From Arthrobacter sp. efr-133-TYG-118 (GTDB taxonomy: Bacteria; Actinomycetota; Actinomycetes; Actinomycetales; Micrococcaceae), in NCBI RefSeq assembly GCF_030209755.1, contig NZ_JARVRH010000013.1, positions 62,001 to 126,000 on the forward strand: a stretch of DNA of 64,000 nt, read 5' to 3'. The notes under the pieces were generated by a model. That model did not search any database. It worked only from the letters and a program-made list of their open reading frames with translations, and was not told the DNA's origin. This document shows positions 18,564 through 26,800 of the stretch, piece by piece. Both the position numbers and the translations under genes were made by a program. How positions within the stretch are numbered: the stretch's first letter is position 1; every line of letters begins with the position of its first letter.

Positions 18564-20042
18564 TCAATGCCCTGCGGCGACGGCTGGAACGCTGCGGTCT
18601 AACGCCGTCAGGACCACCATCGATGCACCAATCGCAAGCAGAATCCAGGCCAGCGTGTGGAAACCCGCGTCGGTGGCAGACGGCCCAAAGGCGATGCCGA
18701 TGAGGCTTGAGGACCCGATCGCGCCCAAGTACATCGACGTCCGCAGCAACCCCGAGGCAACCGCAATCTCCGCGGCAGTCGTTTGAAGGTACAGCGCCGC
18801 CTGATTGGCGAAGCTGCTGAAACCGTTGGTCAGCCCCAGCAGCAGGGTCATCCCGATGAGCAGAACGACGCCGGAGCCGTGGTTCACCAGTAACATCACC
18901 CCTGCGGAGAGCGTCAAGGCGACGCCGGCAAGGACCAGCGGCCAACGTACCCACGCCCGAGCGGAGACGACCCGCGCCACGACGATGCTCAGAAGGCTCA
19001 GCGGAATCAGAACGAGCCCTACCATTGCCGGGTTCAGTCCCATGCTTTGTTCCATCCACTGGCTGGCCCCGTACATCGAGGCATAGGTCGCCAGTGCGGC
19101 CAGGATCGAACGCAGGTAGGTTCGCTGCAGTGGCCCGTTCCTGCCGAGCATCCGGACGTCGATCAGCGGACTGCGCGCATGCCGTTCCCGCCGCAGGAGC
19201 ACCCCCGCCAGCACCACGGCGAGGACTGCAAGCCACCAGGCCGGCGTCGTGAGCGCCGAAAGGAACACCAGCAGCGAGATGACCGCACCGGCAAAGAGGG
19301 CGATCCCCGGCAGGTCCAGCATTGTGAGCAGGCTGCCCAGGCCCTGTTTGCGAACCGGCGCGTCTTTCGCCACTCCGAGCAAAGTGAAGGTGAAGGCCAG
19401 CAGGGCCAGCGGAATGTTGACTGCGAACAGGGCCCGCCAGCCGAACGCGCCGGCCAGCACTCCGCCAAGGGGCAAGCCGACGACGGCGGTCACCTGGGCT
19501 GCGATCGAAAAGTTGCCCAGGACGCGGCCCGGCACGCCGATGCCGGACTCGTCGGCTCGCCGGAGGACTAGTGCCATCGCCGTCGGGTAGCACGCTGAGG
19601 TCCCGACGCCTATGAGTGCCCGCGAAACAAGAAGCACGCCCAGGTTCGGGGCCAGTACTCCGACAACTCCAGCCAGCAGAAGGACGGCGACCCCGGCGAG
19701 GAATACGCGTCTGGGCCCGAAAAGGACAGAGAGTTTGCCCATGGTCGGCTGGGCCACTGCGCTGCATAGGTACAGGACGGATATGAGCCCGGCAGCGGCG
19801 CCCGGACTCGAGCGAAAGTCAGCCCCGATGCCCACCAGCGCAGTGGCGATCATCGAGCTGTTGATGGGGTTCAGGGTGGAGCCAAGCAGCAGGGGTGCCG
19901 TGAACCTCCAGCCCAGCGGGTTCGACGGCCGATTCCCATCGTCGGAAGCCGGGGCGCCGGCCGCGTTCCGTGGGGGAGCGAGTGATGAATTGCCCGAGTC
20001 CGCCGACAGGCTCGATGGCCGGGCGGGATCGGGCGCGGTCAC
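18564..20042 (-). CDS. MFS transporter, DHA2-like drug efflux
   Basis: A 492-aa major facilitator transporter with about 12-14 membrane segments after a soluble Ser/Pro-rich N-terminus of about 45 residues. The cytoplasmic loop motif GKLSVLFGPRRVFLAG (motif A) is seen near residue 100, and the helix SRALIGVGTSACYPTAMALV after it. It probably expels small toxic compounds. The start overlaps the stop of the isochorismatase-like gene by 4 nt, so the two are translationally coupled and under the MarR regulator. Confidence 0.88.
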   Translation of the reverse strand: MTAPDPARPSSLSADSGNSSLAPPRNAAGAPASDDGNRPSNPLGWRFTAPLLLGSTLNPINSSMIATALVGIGADFRSSPGAAAGLISVLYLCSAVAQPTMGKLSVLFGPRRVFLAGVAVLLLAGVVGVLAPNLGVLLVSRALIGVGTSACYPTAMALVLRRADESGIGVPGRVLGNFSIAAQVTAVVGLPLGGVLAGAFGWRALFAVNIPLALLAFTFTLLGVAKDAPVRKQGLGSLLTMLDLPGIALFAGAVISLLVFLSALTTPAWWLAVLAVVLAGVLLRRERHARSPLIDVRMLGRNGPLQRTYLRSILAALATYASMYGASQWMEQSMGLNPAMVGLVLIPLSLLSIVVARVVSARAWVRWPLVLAGVALTLSAGVMLLVNHGSGVVLLIGMTLLLGLTNGFSSFANQAALYLQTTAAEIAVASGLLRTSMYLGAIGSSSLIGIAFGPSATDAGFHTLAWILLAIGASMVVLTALDRSVPAVAAGH

Positions 20043-20605
20043 GATCGCGTGGCTTTGAGAACGTCCAGGATTTCTTGCGTCGTTCCGGTCTCGCCCAGCC
20101 GGGGAAAGATCGTCGTGACGGAGTTTTCGTGGGCGTTCATTGTCAGATCGGTCATCGCGTCGAGAGCGAGGGTGACGTTAAGACCGGCTTCGTGGGCGCT
20201 CCGCGCAGTGGATTCCACGCCAATGCTGGTGGCTACACCGGTCAGCACCACCTGGGTCACGCCAAGGCCTTCCAAGAGTGCGTCAAGACCGGTGTTGGTG
20301 AAGGCACCCCACGTCTTCTTCGTGACAAAGTGATCGCCTGGTTGCTGGTTCAGTTCAGGCAGGAGTTCGGCGAAATCGGCGGGGAACTCCCTTGCCCCGC
20401 TGCTGCCTTGATCTGTCCGGCCGGGCGCGCCGCCTGTGACGTTGACCAGCACCACAGGCAGTCCCTGGCTGCGGAAGGCATCCGCGAGCGCAGCGGAATT
20501 CCGGACGATCGGTTCGAGGGGATGAGCTTTCGGGGAGGCAACTATTCCCCGCTGAAGGTCAACAATGATCAGGGCGGTCTGTGGGTCCAGGGTGGTGATG
20601 GTCAT
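20039..20605 (-). CDS. Isochorismatase-like cysteine hydrolase family protein
   Basis: A 188-aa protein of the isochorismatase-like fold. The catalytic Asp is in ALIIVDLQRG (about residue 13) and the Lys in FVTKKTWGAF (about residue 96). The expected nucleophile Cys is missing: the loop reads TGVATSIGVESTAR, with Gly at that place. True isochorismatases such as EntB and PhzD also lack this Cys, so a non-thiol reaction on an ether or ester is possible. The ATG at 20605 is chosen over the longer frame because the family domain begins there. It lies 5 nt after marR and overlaps the MFS gene. Confidence 0.88.
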   Translation of the reverse strand: MTITTLDPQTALIIVDLQRGIVASPKAHPLEPIVRNSAALADAFRSQGLPVVLVNVTGGAPGRTDQGSSGAREFPADFAELLPELNQQPGDHFVTKKTWGAFTNTGLDALLEGLGVTQVVLTGVATSIGVESTARSAHEAGLNVTLALDAMTDLTMNAHENSVTTIFPRLGETGTTQEILDVLKATRS

Positions 20606-20610
20606 GTATA

Positions 20611-21060
20611 TCACGGCTCCAAAAGGCGTTTGAGTAGGTGAATGGCGCCGGGCAACCTTTCCCGCTCGTCCGGCGTGAGTTTGGACTGGATGGTGCGGTA
20701 AAGCCAATCAGCCTTGGCCGCTCGGCTGGCGCTGATGCTCTCCCGGGCTTCGGTTGTGAGGGACAGGATCCTCTGACGGCCATCGGCAGGATCAGGGCCG
20801 CTCTCGACGAGTCCTGCGCCGGAAAGGGCGGAAATGATGGCTCCCATGGACTGGGGACGCATTCCCTCGGCGCGGGCCAGCGCGGACAGCGTGGCCCGGC
20901 CGTCACGCTCCAAGTGGATCAGCACGGCCTTTTGCGCATTCGTCAGGTTGTCCACTTGGGACTGCTCGCGCAGCCGCCGGGTCAACTGGCCAATGAGGAC
21001 ACGAAGCTCGGCGGCAGCTTCGAGCATGCCCGCCGCGTCGGCATCCGGGTGGGGGTTCAC
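20611..21060 (-). CDS. MarR family transcriptional regulator
   Basis: A winged-helix repressor of about 149 aa. The DNA-binding part reads ATLSALARAEGMRPQSMGAI and then GLVESGPDPADGRQRILSLT, the usual recognition helix and wing. The GTG at 21060 gives the usual MarR length; the frame is open to 21177, but that would place the start inside the operator. It heads an operon with an isochorismatase-like gene and an MFS pump, and probably represses its own promoter through the inverted repeat just upstream. The ligand is unknown. Confidence 0.9.
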   Translation of the reverse strand: MNPHPDADAAGMLEAAAELRVLIGQLTRRLREQSQVDNLTNAQKAVLIHLERDGRATLSALARAEGMRPQSMGAIISALSGAGLVESGPDPADGRQRILSLTTEARESISASRAAKADWLYRTIQSKLTPDERERLPGAIHLLKRLLEP

Positions 21061-21076
21061 AACGACGACGCTACCA

Positions 21077-21112
21077 GATAGTAAGGCAAACTGAAAAGGT
21101 TGCCTTACTATC
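21077..21112. promoter_or_regulatory. Probable MarR operator, perfect 13-bp inverted repeat
   Basis: GATAGTAAGGCAA (21077-21089) and TTGCCTTACTATC (21100-21112) form a perfect inverted repeat with a 10-bp spacer. A TACTAT -10-like element lies within each arm. The one reading leftward is 17 nt before the marR start, so a bound repressor would cover the promoter. Confidence 0.8.
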
Positions 21113-21145
21113 TTCCCTTGGGGCCAGGGTCCGGGCGTTTGCGGG

Positions 21146-22012
21146 TTAGGAGAGTTCAGCGATCTCCACGGCTTCACCGCTCACGACAATTCCGCCCTGC
21201 GGAGGAATGTCGACAGTGAGCACACTCGCGCGGCCGATGTGGCTGCCTTGATGAACAATCACCCGGATTGGCGGCTCCACGAGCGAAAGCAACCGGAGAT
21301 ATCCGCCGAAAGCCGCGGCGGCCGAACCGGTCGCCGGATCTTCAGTAATGGTTCCCACAGGGAAAAGGTTGCGCGAGTCGAACTCGCCGCTGCCGATCTC
21401 ACAGAGTGTCGTGACGGTGCCGGCCCAGCCCTGGGCATCCATCAGCGCGCGCATGGCATCCGGTTCGAAAGCGTAGGAGTCAAAGGTGCTCCGTTCGGCG
21501 AAGACGAGAATGGGGTGCCAGTTTCCGGCAAAAGCAACCATCGGAGGGTAGCCCGGGTGCAGTTCGCTTTGGCCCACGCTGAGCAATCCGAGCAGGGAGT
21601 CCAGAACACCGTCAGGGAACTCGGCGACCCGGGGTTCCACGCTCGTGAAGCTTGCCGTGACCGCAGCGCCCCGGGCGGCCGTCTCAATCACAACGGGCCC
21701 TACCTCCGTATCGAATACAAAGGTTCCCGCACCATCACGCCCTGACAGCGCGACAGCCAAAGCGATAGTGGCATGGCCGCAAAACGGCACTTCGGCGATG
21801 GGGGAGAAGTACCGCACACGGTTTCGGCGGGCGTCACCGTTAACGATGGTCTCGGTGATGAAGACTGTTTCCGCGTATCCGATCTGAGCCGCGATGGCCT
21901 GCATCCGTGCGTCCTCGAGGCCGGTTGCGTCCAGGACTACTCCTGCCGGATTTCCTCCGTCGGGGGTGGCGGTAAAGGCGGCATAACGCAGTACATCCGG
22001 GGTCTGTTCCAT
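21146..22012 (-). CDS. PhzF family epimerase/isomerase-like protein
   Basis: A 288-aa protein of the PhzF/diaminopimelate-epimerase fold. The first domain shows GGNPAGVVLDATGL and IGYAETVFITE, where the Glu is the family's general acid/base. The second shows PVGTITEDPATGSAAAAFGGYL, the phosphate-like binding loop. Members isomerise small hydroxylated acids; the substrate is unknown. It reads toward the marR operator, and its stop codon lies 34 bp from the inverted repeat, so it is transcribed separately from the marR operon. Confidence 0.9.
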   Translation of the reverse strand: MEQTPDVLRYAAFTATPDGGNPAGVVLDATGLEDARMQAIAAQIGYAETVFITETIVNGDARRNRVRYFSPIAEVPFCGHATIALAVALSGRDGAGTFVFDTEVGPVVIETAARGAAVTASFTSVEPRVAEFPDGVLDSLLGLLSVGQSELHPGYPPMVAFAGNWHPILVFAERSTFDSYAFEPDAMRALMDAQGWAGTVTTLCEIGSGEFDSRNLFPVGTITEDPATGSAAAAFGGYLRLLSLVEPPIRVIVHQGSHIGRASVLTVDIPPQGGIVVSGEAVEIAELS

Positions 22013-22176
22013 CCGGATATCGTCGCACGGAAGGCGCCGTCATCATCGAACAGCATTTGCCCTGTTTAGCGTTCGGCGGCGGTACCCGGCCGAGAGCGTC
22101 AAGGCTTGGGAGAATGAGGGCAAGTAGCGTGGATCCAGAAGGGGTCCGCGCCCGTTGTTCGACGGGGTGAAACGAC

Positions 22177-22809
22177 ATGAGGTTGATAACCACGACCAAC
22201 GTCTCAGTGGACGGCGTGATGCAGGGGTTGGGCGGAGCGGACGAAGATCGCAGAGGCGGCTTTGAGCGCGGGGGATGGGCGATACCACTTCTGGACACCG
22301 AAACCGGAGACTATCTCAGCGACGCCTATGGCGGTGCGTCCGCGTTCCTCTTCGGCCGGCGGACCTACGAGATTTTCGCCCCCTATTGGGGAGCGATGAT
22401 CGATCCGGGCAGGAACCCGATCGCGGCCGCGTTGAACAGCCGGCCCAAGTACGTGGCGTCGACCAGCCTCGCCGACCCGCAATGGGCGGGCACGACCGTC
22501 CTGCCCGGCGACCTCGCCACGGCCATCGGCGAGCTGAAGGCACATCACGACGGCGACTTGCTGGTCCCGGGCAGCGGTGTCCTCGTCCGATGGCTGCTCG
22601 CCAACAACCTGGTCGACCAGCTCGATCTGCTCACCTATCCCGTGGTCGTCGGCCAGGGCACGCGGTTGTTCCCCGAATCCGGTCCCGACCTAGCGCTCGA
22701 GCTGGTCGACTCACGGACGACGTCCCGGGGCATCACCATCCAGACTTATCGGCCGGCTGGGCGTCCGGAGTACGCAACGTCCACGGTTGACCCGGAGGAT
22801 GTGTTCTGA
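22177..22809 (+). CDS. Dihydrofolate reductase-fold (RibD C-terminal) family protein
   Basis: A 210-aa NADPH-dependent reductase fold protein. It starts MRLITTTNVSVDGVMQ, has FLFGRRTYEIFAPYWG near residue 63, KYVASTSLADPQW near 92, and GDLLVPGSGVLVRWLL and LTYPVVVGQGTRLF in the C-terminal half, all hallmarks of the RibD_C group. It is a stand-alone domain without the deaminase half, so not riboflavin RibD itself; many such proteins have no known reaction. It borders the mobile island on its left. Confidence 0.88.
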   Translation: MRLITTTNVSVDGVMQGLGGADEDRRGGFERGGWAIPLLDTETGDYLSDAYGGASAFLFGRRTYEIFAPYWGAMIDPGRNPIAAALNSRPKYVASTSLADPQWAGTTVLPGDLATAIGELKAHHDGDLLVPGSGVLVRWLLANNLVDQLDLLTYPVVVGQGTRLFPESGPDLALELVDSRTTSRGITIQTYRPAGRPEYATSTVDPEDVF

Positions 22810-22845
22810 GGCAGTTGCTGTTAGGGGACACGTCGTCGTGATCAT

Positions 22846-23058
22846 TCATTAGATGCAAGAATCACGACTTTACTTTACATAATGTAGATTATCGGCGTTA
22901 AAACCACGGGAGTAGAAGTAGCTGCGAGAACTCCCGTCCATCAACGATTCCGACGTTTCCGCAGGTCAAACCGGATTCGCCGGTCATGAACATGCTCGCG
23001 TCTTGGGTGTGAACTTGCGCCCGGATCCCTTGCGGCTGTAGATTTCCTGCATCTAATG
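22846..23058. repeat. Inverted-repeat-bounded segment upstream of the recombinase genes
   Basis: CATTAGATGCA (22846-22856) and TGCATCTAATG (23048-23058) form an 11-bp inverted repeat enclosing 191 bp with no gene. The left arm is inside a second small palindrome, GTCGTGAT (22834-22841) with ATCACGAC (22861-22868). The segment also holds the 55-nt repeat copy 1. It lies immediately before the recombinase genes and is a candidate recombination (att-like) region. Confidence 0.5.
22906..22960 (+). repeat. 55-nt imperfect repeat, copy 1 (left flank of the island)
   Basis: It matches 29050-29104 at 43 of 55 positions without gaps. Both copies begin with ACGGGAGT and carry its inverse ACTCCCGT 16 nt later, and both end in GACGTTTCC. 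Differences lie mostly outside the stem arms, so the fold is kept. They bracket the recombinase island in direct orientation. Confidence 0.65.
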
Positions 23059-23084
23059 CATGTTTCCATGGTTTAGGGGTCGTT

Positions 23085-24209
23085 GTGAATGGTGCCGTTC
23101 CGGGTTTCGTCCCGCGGATGCTGGTGGATCCGGATATTGGGCTGTTCAGGGCTGATGAACGGGTTTTCACTGCCATGCTGGATGGCTGGCGGGCGCAGAT
23201 GCTGGCACGCGGGCTCACGACGCAGACCATCAAGCAGCGCTGCCAGCTGCTGGAGCGTTTTCAGCGGTTTACGGGTGAATTTCCGTGGCAGTGGCGCCCG
23301 GCCGACATCGATGATTTCCTGGCCGATCTGCGTTCTGGCGAGAAGCCGATCAGTCTGAAGACGTTGCGTTCGTACAGCAATGCCGTGGCGATGTTCTGCT
23401 CTTATCTGACGCATCCTGGCTATGGGTGGGGCGAGTTCTGTGAACGGACTTTTGGCGATATTCCGAGCCAGATCTGCTTCGAGTGGAACATGCCACGGCA
23501 CACGACCGATGATGCCGTCCCGGCGAAGAAGCGCTCGTTCACCAAGGCGGAACTGCAGCGGCTTTTCGACTACCTCGATGACCTGGTCGACAAGGAATAT
23601 GCCGCCGGCAGCAAGCGCTGGCTGCCTCTGTTCCGGGACTCGGTGGCGTCCAAGGTCTGTTATGCCTACGGGCTTCGCCGACGCGAAATGACCATGCTGG
23701 ATCTGGAGGACTTCGGCCCGAACCCGCACGTCAGCGACTACGGACGGTTCGGAGCACTCCAGGTTCGATTCGCCAAAGGCACGGCAGGCTCAGGACCCAG
23801 ACGTCGCACCGTGTTGACCGTTCCGGAGTTCGACTGGGTCGTGGACCAACTCAAGACCTGGACAGCCGGCGGCATGCGGCAACAGTTCCCGACTGCTGAA
23901 CGGTCCTCGGCTCTTTGGCCAAGCGAGCGTGGCGCCCGAATGTCCCTGGGCTCGTTCGGTGATGCGTTCGCAGCGGCACGGGATGCCGTCGGTCTGCCCC
24001 AGGAGCTGGGCCTGCATTGCCTCAGGCATTCTTACGTGACCCACCTGATCGAAGCCGGTTATGACGCGGCCTTCGTGCAGACGCAGGTTGGCCACTCCTA
24101 CGCCTCGACCACCGGGCTCTACACCTCGGTATCGTCGGACTTCAAGCAGAAAACCGTGCAGCAGATGATTGCACGCCGCATCGCGAACTTGGAGGACACA
24201 GATGCCTGA
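23085..24209 (+). CDS. Tyrosine recombinase (first gene of a three-gene recombinase unit)
   Basis: A 374-aa phage-integrase-type recombinase. Catalytic residues are visible: Arg in YGLRRREMTMLDL (about 199), His and Arg in LHCLRHSYVTHL (311-314), GH in QVGHSYAS (336-337) and the nucleophile Tyr in TGLYTSVS (346). The N-terminal SAM-like DNA-binding domain spans about 25-115 (RFQRFTGEFPWQWRPADID). The GTG start has AGGGGT 4 nt upstream. It overlaps the next gene by 8 nt. The arrangement recalls Tn554-like TnpA-TnpB-TnpC units. A decayed relative lies at 28.5 kb. Confidence 0.93.
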   Translation: MNGAVPGFVPRMLVDPDIGLFRADERVFTAMLDGWRAQMLARGLTTQTIKQRCQLLERFQRFTGEFPWQWRPADIDDFLADLRSGEKPISLKTLRSYSNAVAMFCSYLTHPGYGWGEFCERTFGDIPSQICFEWNMPRHTTDDAVPAKKRSFTKAELQRLFDYLDDLVDKEYAAGSKRWLPLFRDSVASKVCYAYGLRRREMTMLDLEDFGPNPHVSDYGRFGALQVRFAKGTAGSGPRRRTVLTVPEFDWVVDQLKTWTAGGMRQQFPTAERSSALWPSERGARMSLGSFGDAFAAARDAVGLPQELGLHCLRHSYVTHLIEAGYDAAFVQTQVGHSYASTTGLYTSVSSDFKQKTVQQMIARRIANLEDTDA

Positions 24210-24555
24210 ACAGCGCCGGATCGGCTACCGCTGGAACCTGCGAGCCCTGATGGCAAAGCAGAACCTCTGGAAGACCACTGAACTGATGCCGCTCCTGAAA
24301 TCCCGCGGCATCAACCTCTCCGAAAGCCAGGTCTACAGGCTGGTCACCTCCACGCCGGAGCGCATTCCGGCAAGGACATTCGCCGCGCTCTGCGACATCC
24401 TCGACTGCACACCAAACGACCTTTTCGAACCTTTCGTGGAAATGCGCGCCGCAGCGACAGCGAACGCCCCGAAACGCAGCGAAGACCTCGGCATCCAACC
24501 AGGAAACCCGATCGCTAAGCGCATTCGCCTCGTCCCGCCCGAGGACGGTGAGTAG
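24202..24555 (+). CDS. Small Cro/CI-type helix-turn-helix protein of the recombinase unit
   Basis: A 117-aa protein with an XRE-like DNA-binding fold (WNLRALMAKQNLWKTTELMP, then SESQVYRLVTSTPERIPART and LCDILDCTPNDLFEP). The ATG at 24202 has GGAGGACA upstream and overlaps the recombinase stop codon by 8 nt; it overlaps the next gene by another 8 nt, so all three are translated together. It probably directs or regulates the recombinases; that role is inferred from position only. Confidence 0.85.
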   Translation: MPEQRRIGYRWNLRALMAKQNLWKTTELMPLLKSRGINLSESQVYRLVTSTPERIPARTFAALCDILDCTPNDLFEPFVEMRAAATANAPKRSEDLGIQPGNPIAKRIRLVPPEDGE

Positions 24556-25356
24556 GCCACGCAAAGCAGAGGACCCGACCCGCTGGCCGGTCCCCTGCGC
24601 CCGCTGCGGCCAGCACCACCAGACAGTCGCGCGTTGGCCCGACGGCGGAGTCTGCGGCTACTGCTACCAGCAAGCAAAACGCACCCGTGGCACCTGCGCC
24701 TGCGGCCACGAAGGCGTCCTGCCCGGAATTATCGATGACCAACCTGCCTGCCGCCAATGCTCAGGCATCCGACTCAACATCGACTGCGAGAGCTGCGGAG
24801 CCGAAGACGAACTCCACAGCGGCGGCCGCTGCTGGACCTGCGTCCTCGGCAGCGTCGTCGACGACCTGCTCACCGATCCGATCACGGGATCCATCGCCAA
24901 CGAGCTCGTCCCGCTGGCAGCCGCACTGAAGTCAATGAAGCGGGCAAACAGCGGCATGACCTGGATCCGCCAAAGGCACGTCACTGCATTCCTTCGGAAC
25001 CTGGCAGTCGCACCCAAATTCAGCCACGAAACCTTCGACGAACTACCCGACTCACGCACCCGCGAATACGTCCGTGGCCTGCTCACGGAACACGGTGTGC
25101 TCCCCCGACGCGACGAACTTCGAACGCGCTACGAGAACTGGGCCGCCGAAGCCATCGAACGGACAACCGAACCCCAAAACCGTGAGCTCATCCGCCGCTA
25201 CGTTCGCTGGCACCATCAACGCCGGATGAACCACATGGACGAGGTCACCCGCGGCACCTTCCTCCGCGCCAAGCAGCAAGTGACCGTCGCAATTGACCTC
25301 CTCAACTGGCTCACGGACCACGGAATCAGCCTTCCGGACCTAACGCAGGCACATCT
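24548..25356 (+). pseudogene. 5' part of a large zinc-ribbon recombinase-like gene, interrupted by an IS110 element
   Basis: Third gene of the unit, starting at GTG 24548. The first 100 residues hold many CxxC pairs (CARCGQ, CGYC, CACG, CRQC, CESCG, CWTC), which suggests three or four zinc ribbons. A helical SAM-like integrase N-terminal region follows (WIRQRHVTAFLRNLAV onward). The reading frame continues through TQAHL at 25356 and then enters the IS, where stop codons follow about 10 codons later. Its other half is at 27096-27768. Joining them at the shared TCT restores the frame as QAHLDVWQAG. Confidence 0.85.
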
Positions 25357-25387
25357 GATATGTAGTTCTCATTTGTCAAGAGCGTGA

Positions 25388-25432
25388 GGAAGCGGTCCGC
25401 GGGCTGGGTTGCCTGGGACCGCTTCCTTTTTT
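25388..25432 (+). terminator. Strong intrinsic terminator inside the left end of the IS
   Basis: GGAAGCGGTCC (25388-25398) pairs perfectly with GGACCGCTTCC (25416-25426), followed by TTTTTT. It stops plus-strand transcription arriving from the interrupted recombinase operon, and so protects the transposase gene from antisense transcription. Its loop contains TGGGTTGCCT, the inverse of AGGCAACCCA in the other end of the element. Confidence 0.8.
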
Positions 25433-25704
25433 GTGCCTCCGGGAGGAGCCGTTGGGTGTGGTCAGCGTGTCGTTGGCGACTGCGCGGTCAGACTGATATG
25501 CGCGGGTTGGGTACCGCAGGACGATGTGTTCGGCTGGAGGTTACCGCTGGTCTAGCAATGACGGGCGTGGCCTCGTTTCGGGTTGCCCATAGGTGTATCG
25601 CGGGTTTACTCCACGCGCTGCAAGGAACCACTGTCCAACTGGTCGTTCCCGGGGGGTATTTGGTGTTTGCTGCCTTGGATGAGGCTGGCAAGTGCTTGTC
25701 GAAA

Positions 25705-26799
25705 TCAGGGGCTGGCCGGATGTGTGCCGGTGGCCAGGGACCAGCACCAGCCGGAGAGTTCGCGGGCGATGGCGACGTTGGCGATGACCGGGCGTTTGCG
25801 GCGTTCGAGGTAGCTGAGCCAGCGTTCGTGCAAGCGCCGGTTCCCGGCATGCCCCCGGGTTCGTGCTTCGGAGGTGGCTTCTTCCCAGCGTGAACGCATG
25901 AGCCGGGAGGGGTTGTTATATGGCCTGCGGTGGTGCCAGGCCGCTTCAACGAGCAGCCGGCGGGCGTGGCTGTTGCCTGTTTTCGTGATGGAACCCTGCG
26001 ATCGGGATTGTCCGGAAGAATGCTCCGTCGGGACCAGGCCAAGGTAAGCGCCGATTGTGGAGCCGGTGAACCGGTCCCAGTCGCCGATCTCCACGGCCAG
26101 TCCAAATGCGGTCAGCGTGGAGATGCCGCGCAGGCATTGGAGGGCGCGGACAACCGGAGTGTATTCGCTTCCATATGCCATCGCTGTGATCGCTTGGTCG
26201 AGGCGGTCACGGCGGTCTGAGATCTCATGCATCGCCTCAAGGGAGGACTCGTAGGTCAGCTGCCGGGCCGGTGCGTCGAAGCGCTGGCGGGCCAGCCAGA
26301 GTTCATGGGTGCCAGTCCAGGCTTGCCCGCCGGAATAGACGATGCCTTGGCGCAACAGCAGTTTGGAAATCCGGTGCCGGGAACGCATCAGATCGCCGCG
26401 AACGTCTTCGCGGGAGCGGACCAGATCCCGTGCTGCTTCTTGGTCCGCTGATGGAATTCTTACCCCGGTGACCTCGCCCAGCTTCAGCAGCCGGGCCAGA
26501 TGCAGTGCATCCTTCGCGTCGGTTTTTACCCGGTCCCCGGACGGGCGCTGGAGCTTCGATGGTGCCGCGACCACTGTCTCGATTCCGGAGGCCAGCAGGA
26601 ACCGGGCCAGGCCGAAGCCGGTCGGTCCTGCCTCGTAAACGACTCTGACCGGTGATGGCAGGGAGAGAATCCAGGCGAGAATTTCACCATGATCCGGAGT
26701 CATCCGGTGCAGAAGGACTTCGCCGGTCTGCGCGTCTAACGCGCATGAGACAACGGTGCGGGCATGGACATCCAAGCCGACGCTTGTACGCTCGAACAT
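25705..26799 (-). CDS. IS110-family DEDD transposase
   Basis: A 364-aa transposase with an N-terminal RuvC-like DEDD domain (Asp10 in VGLDVHART, Glu56 in VVYEAGPTGFG, Asp94 and Asp97 in KTDAKDALH). The C-terminal Transposase_20 domain includes LRGISTLTAFGLAVEIGDW and the serine-bearing GSITKTGNSHARRLLVEAA. Members use a structured RNA from the element's own noncoding end to choose donor and target. The ATG at 26799 is chosen over a start 5 codons earlier because GGAGG lies 7 nt upstream; that site is buried in a long hairpin (see 26801-26889). The gene appears intact. Confidence 0.95.
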   Translation of the reverse strand: MFERTSVGLDVHARTVVSCALDAQTGEVLLHRMTPDHGEILAWILSLPSPVRVVYEAGPTGFGLARFLLASGIETVVAAPSKLQRPSGDRVKTDAKDALHLARLLKLGEVTGVRIPSADQEAARDLVRSREDVRGDLMRSRHRISKLLLRQGIVYSGGQAWTGTHELWLARQRFDAPARQLTYESSLEAMHEISDRRDRLDQAITAMAYGSEYTPVVRALQCLRGISTLTAFGLAVEIGDWDRFTGSTIGAYLGLVPTEHSSGQSRSQGSITKTGNSHARRLLVEAAWHHRRPYNNPSRLMRSRWEEATSEARTRGHAGNRRLHERWLSYLERRKRPVIANVAIARELSGWCWSLATGTHPASP

Positions 26800-26800
26800 A

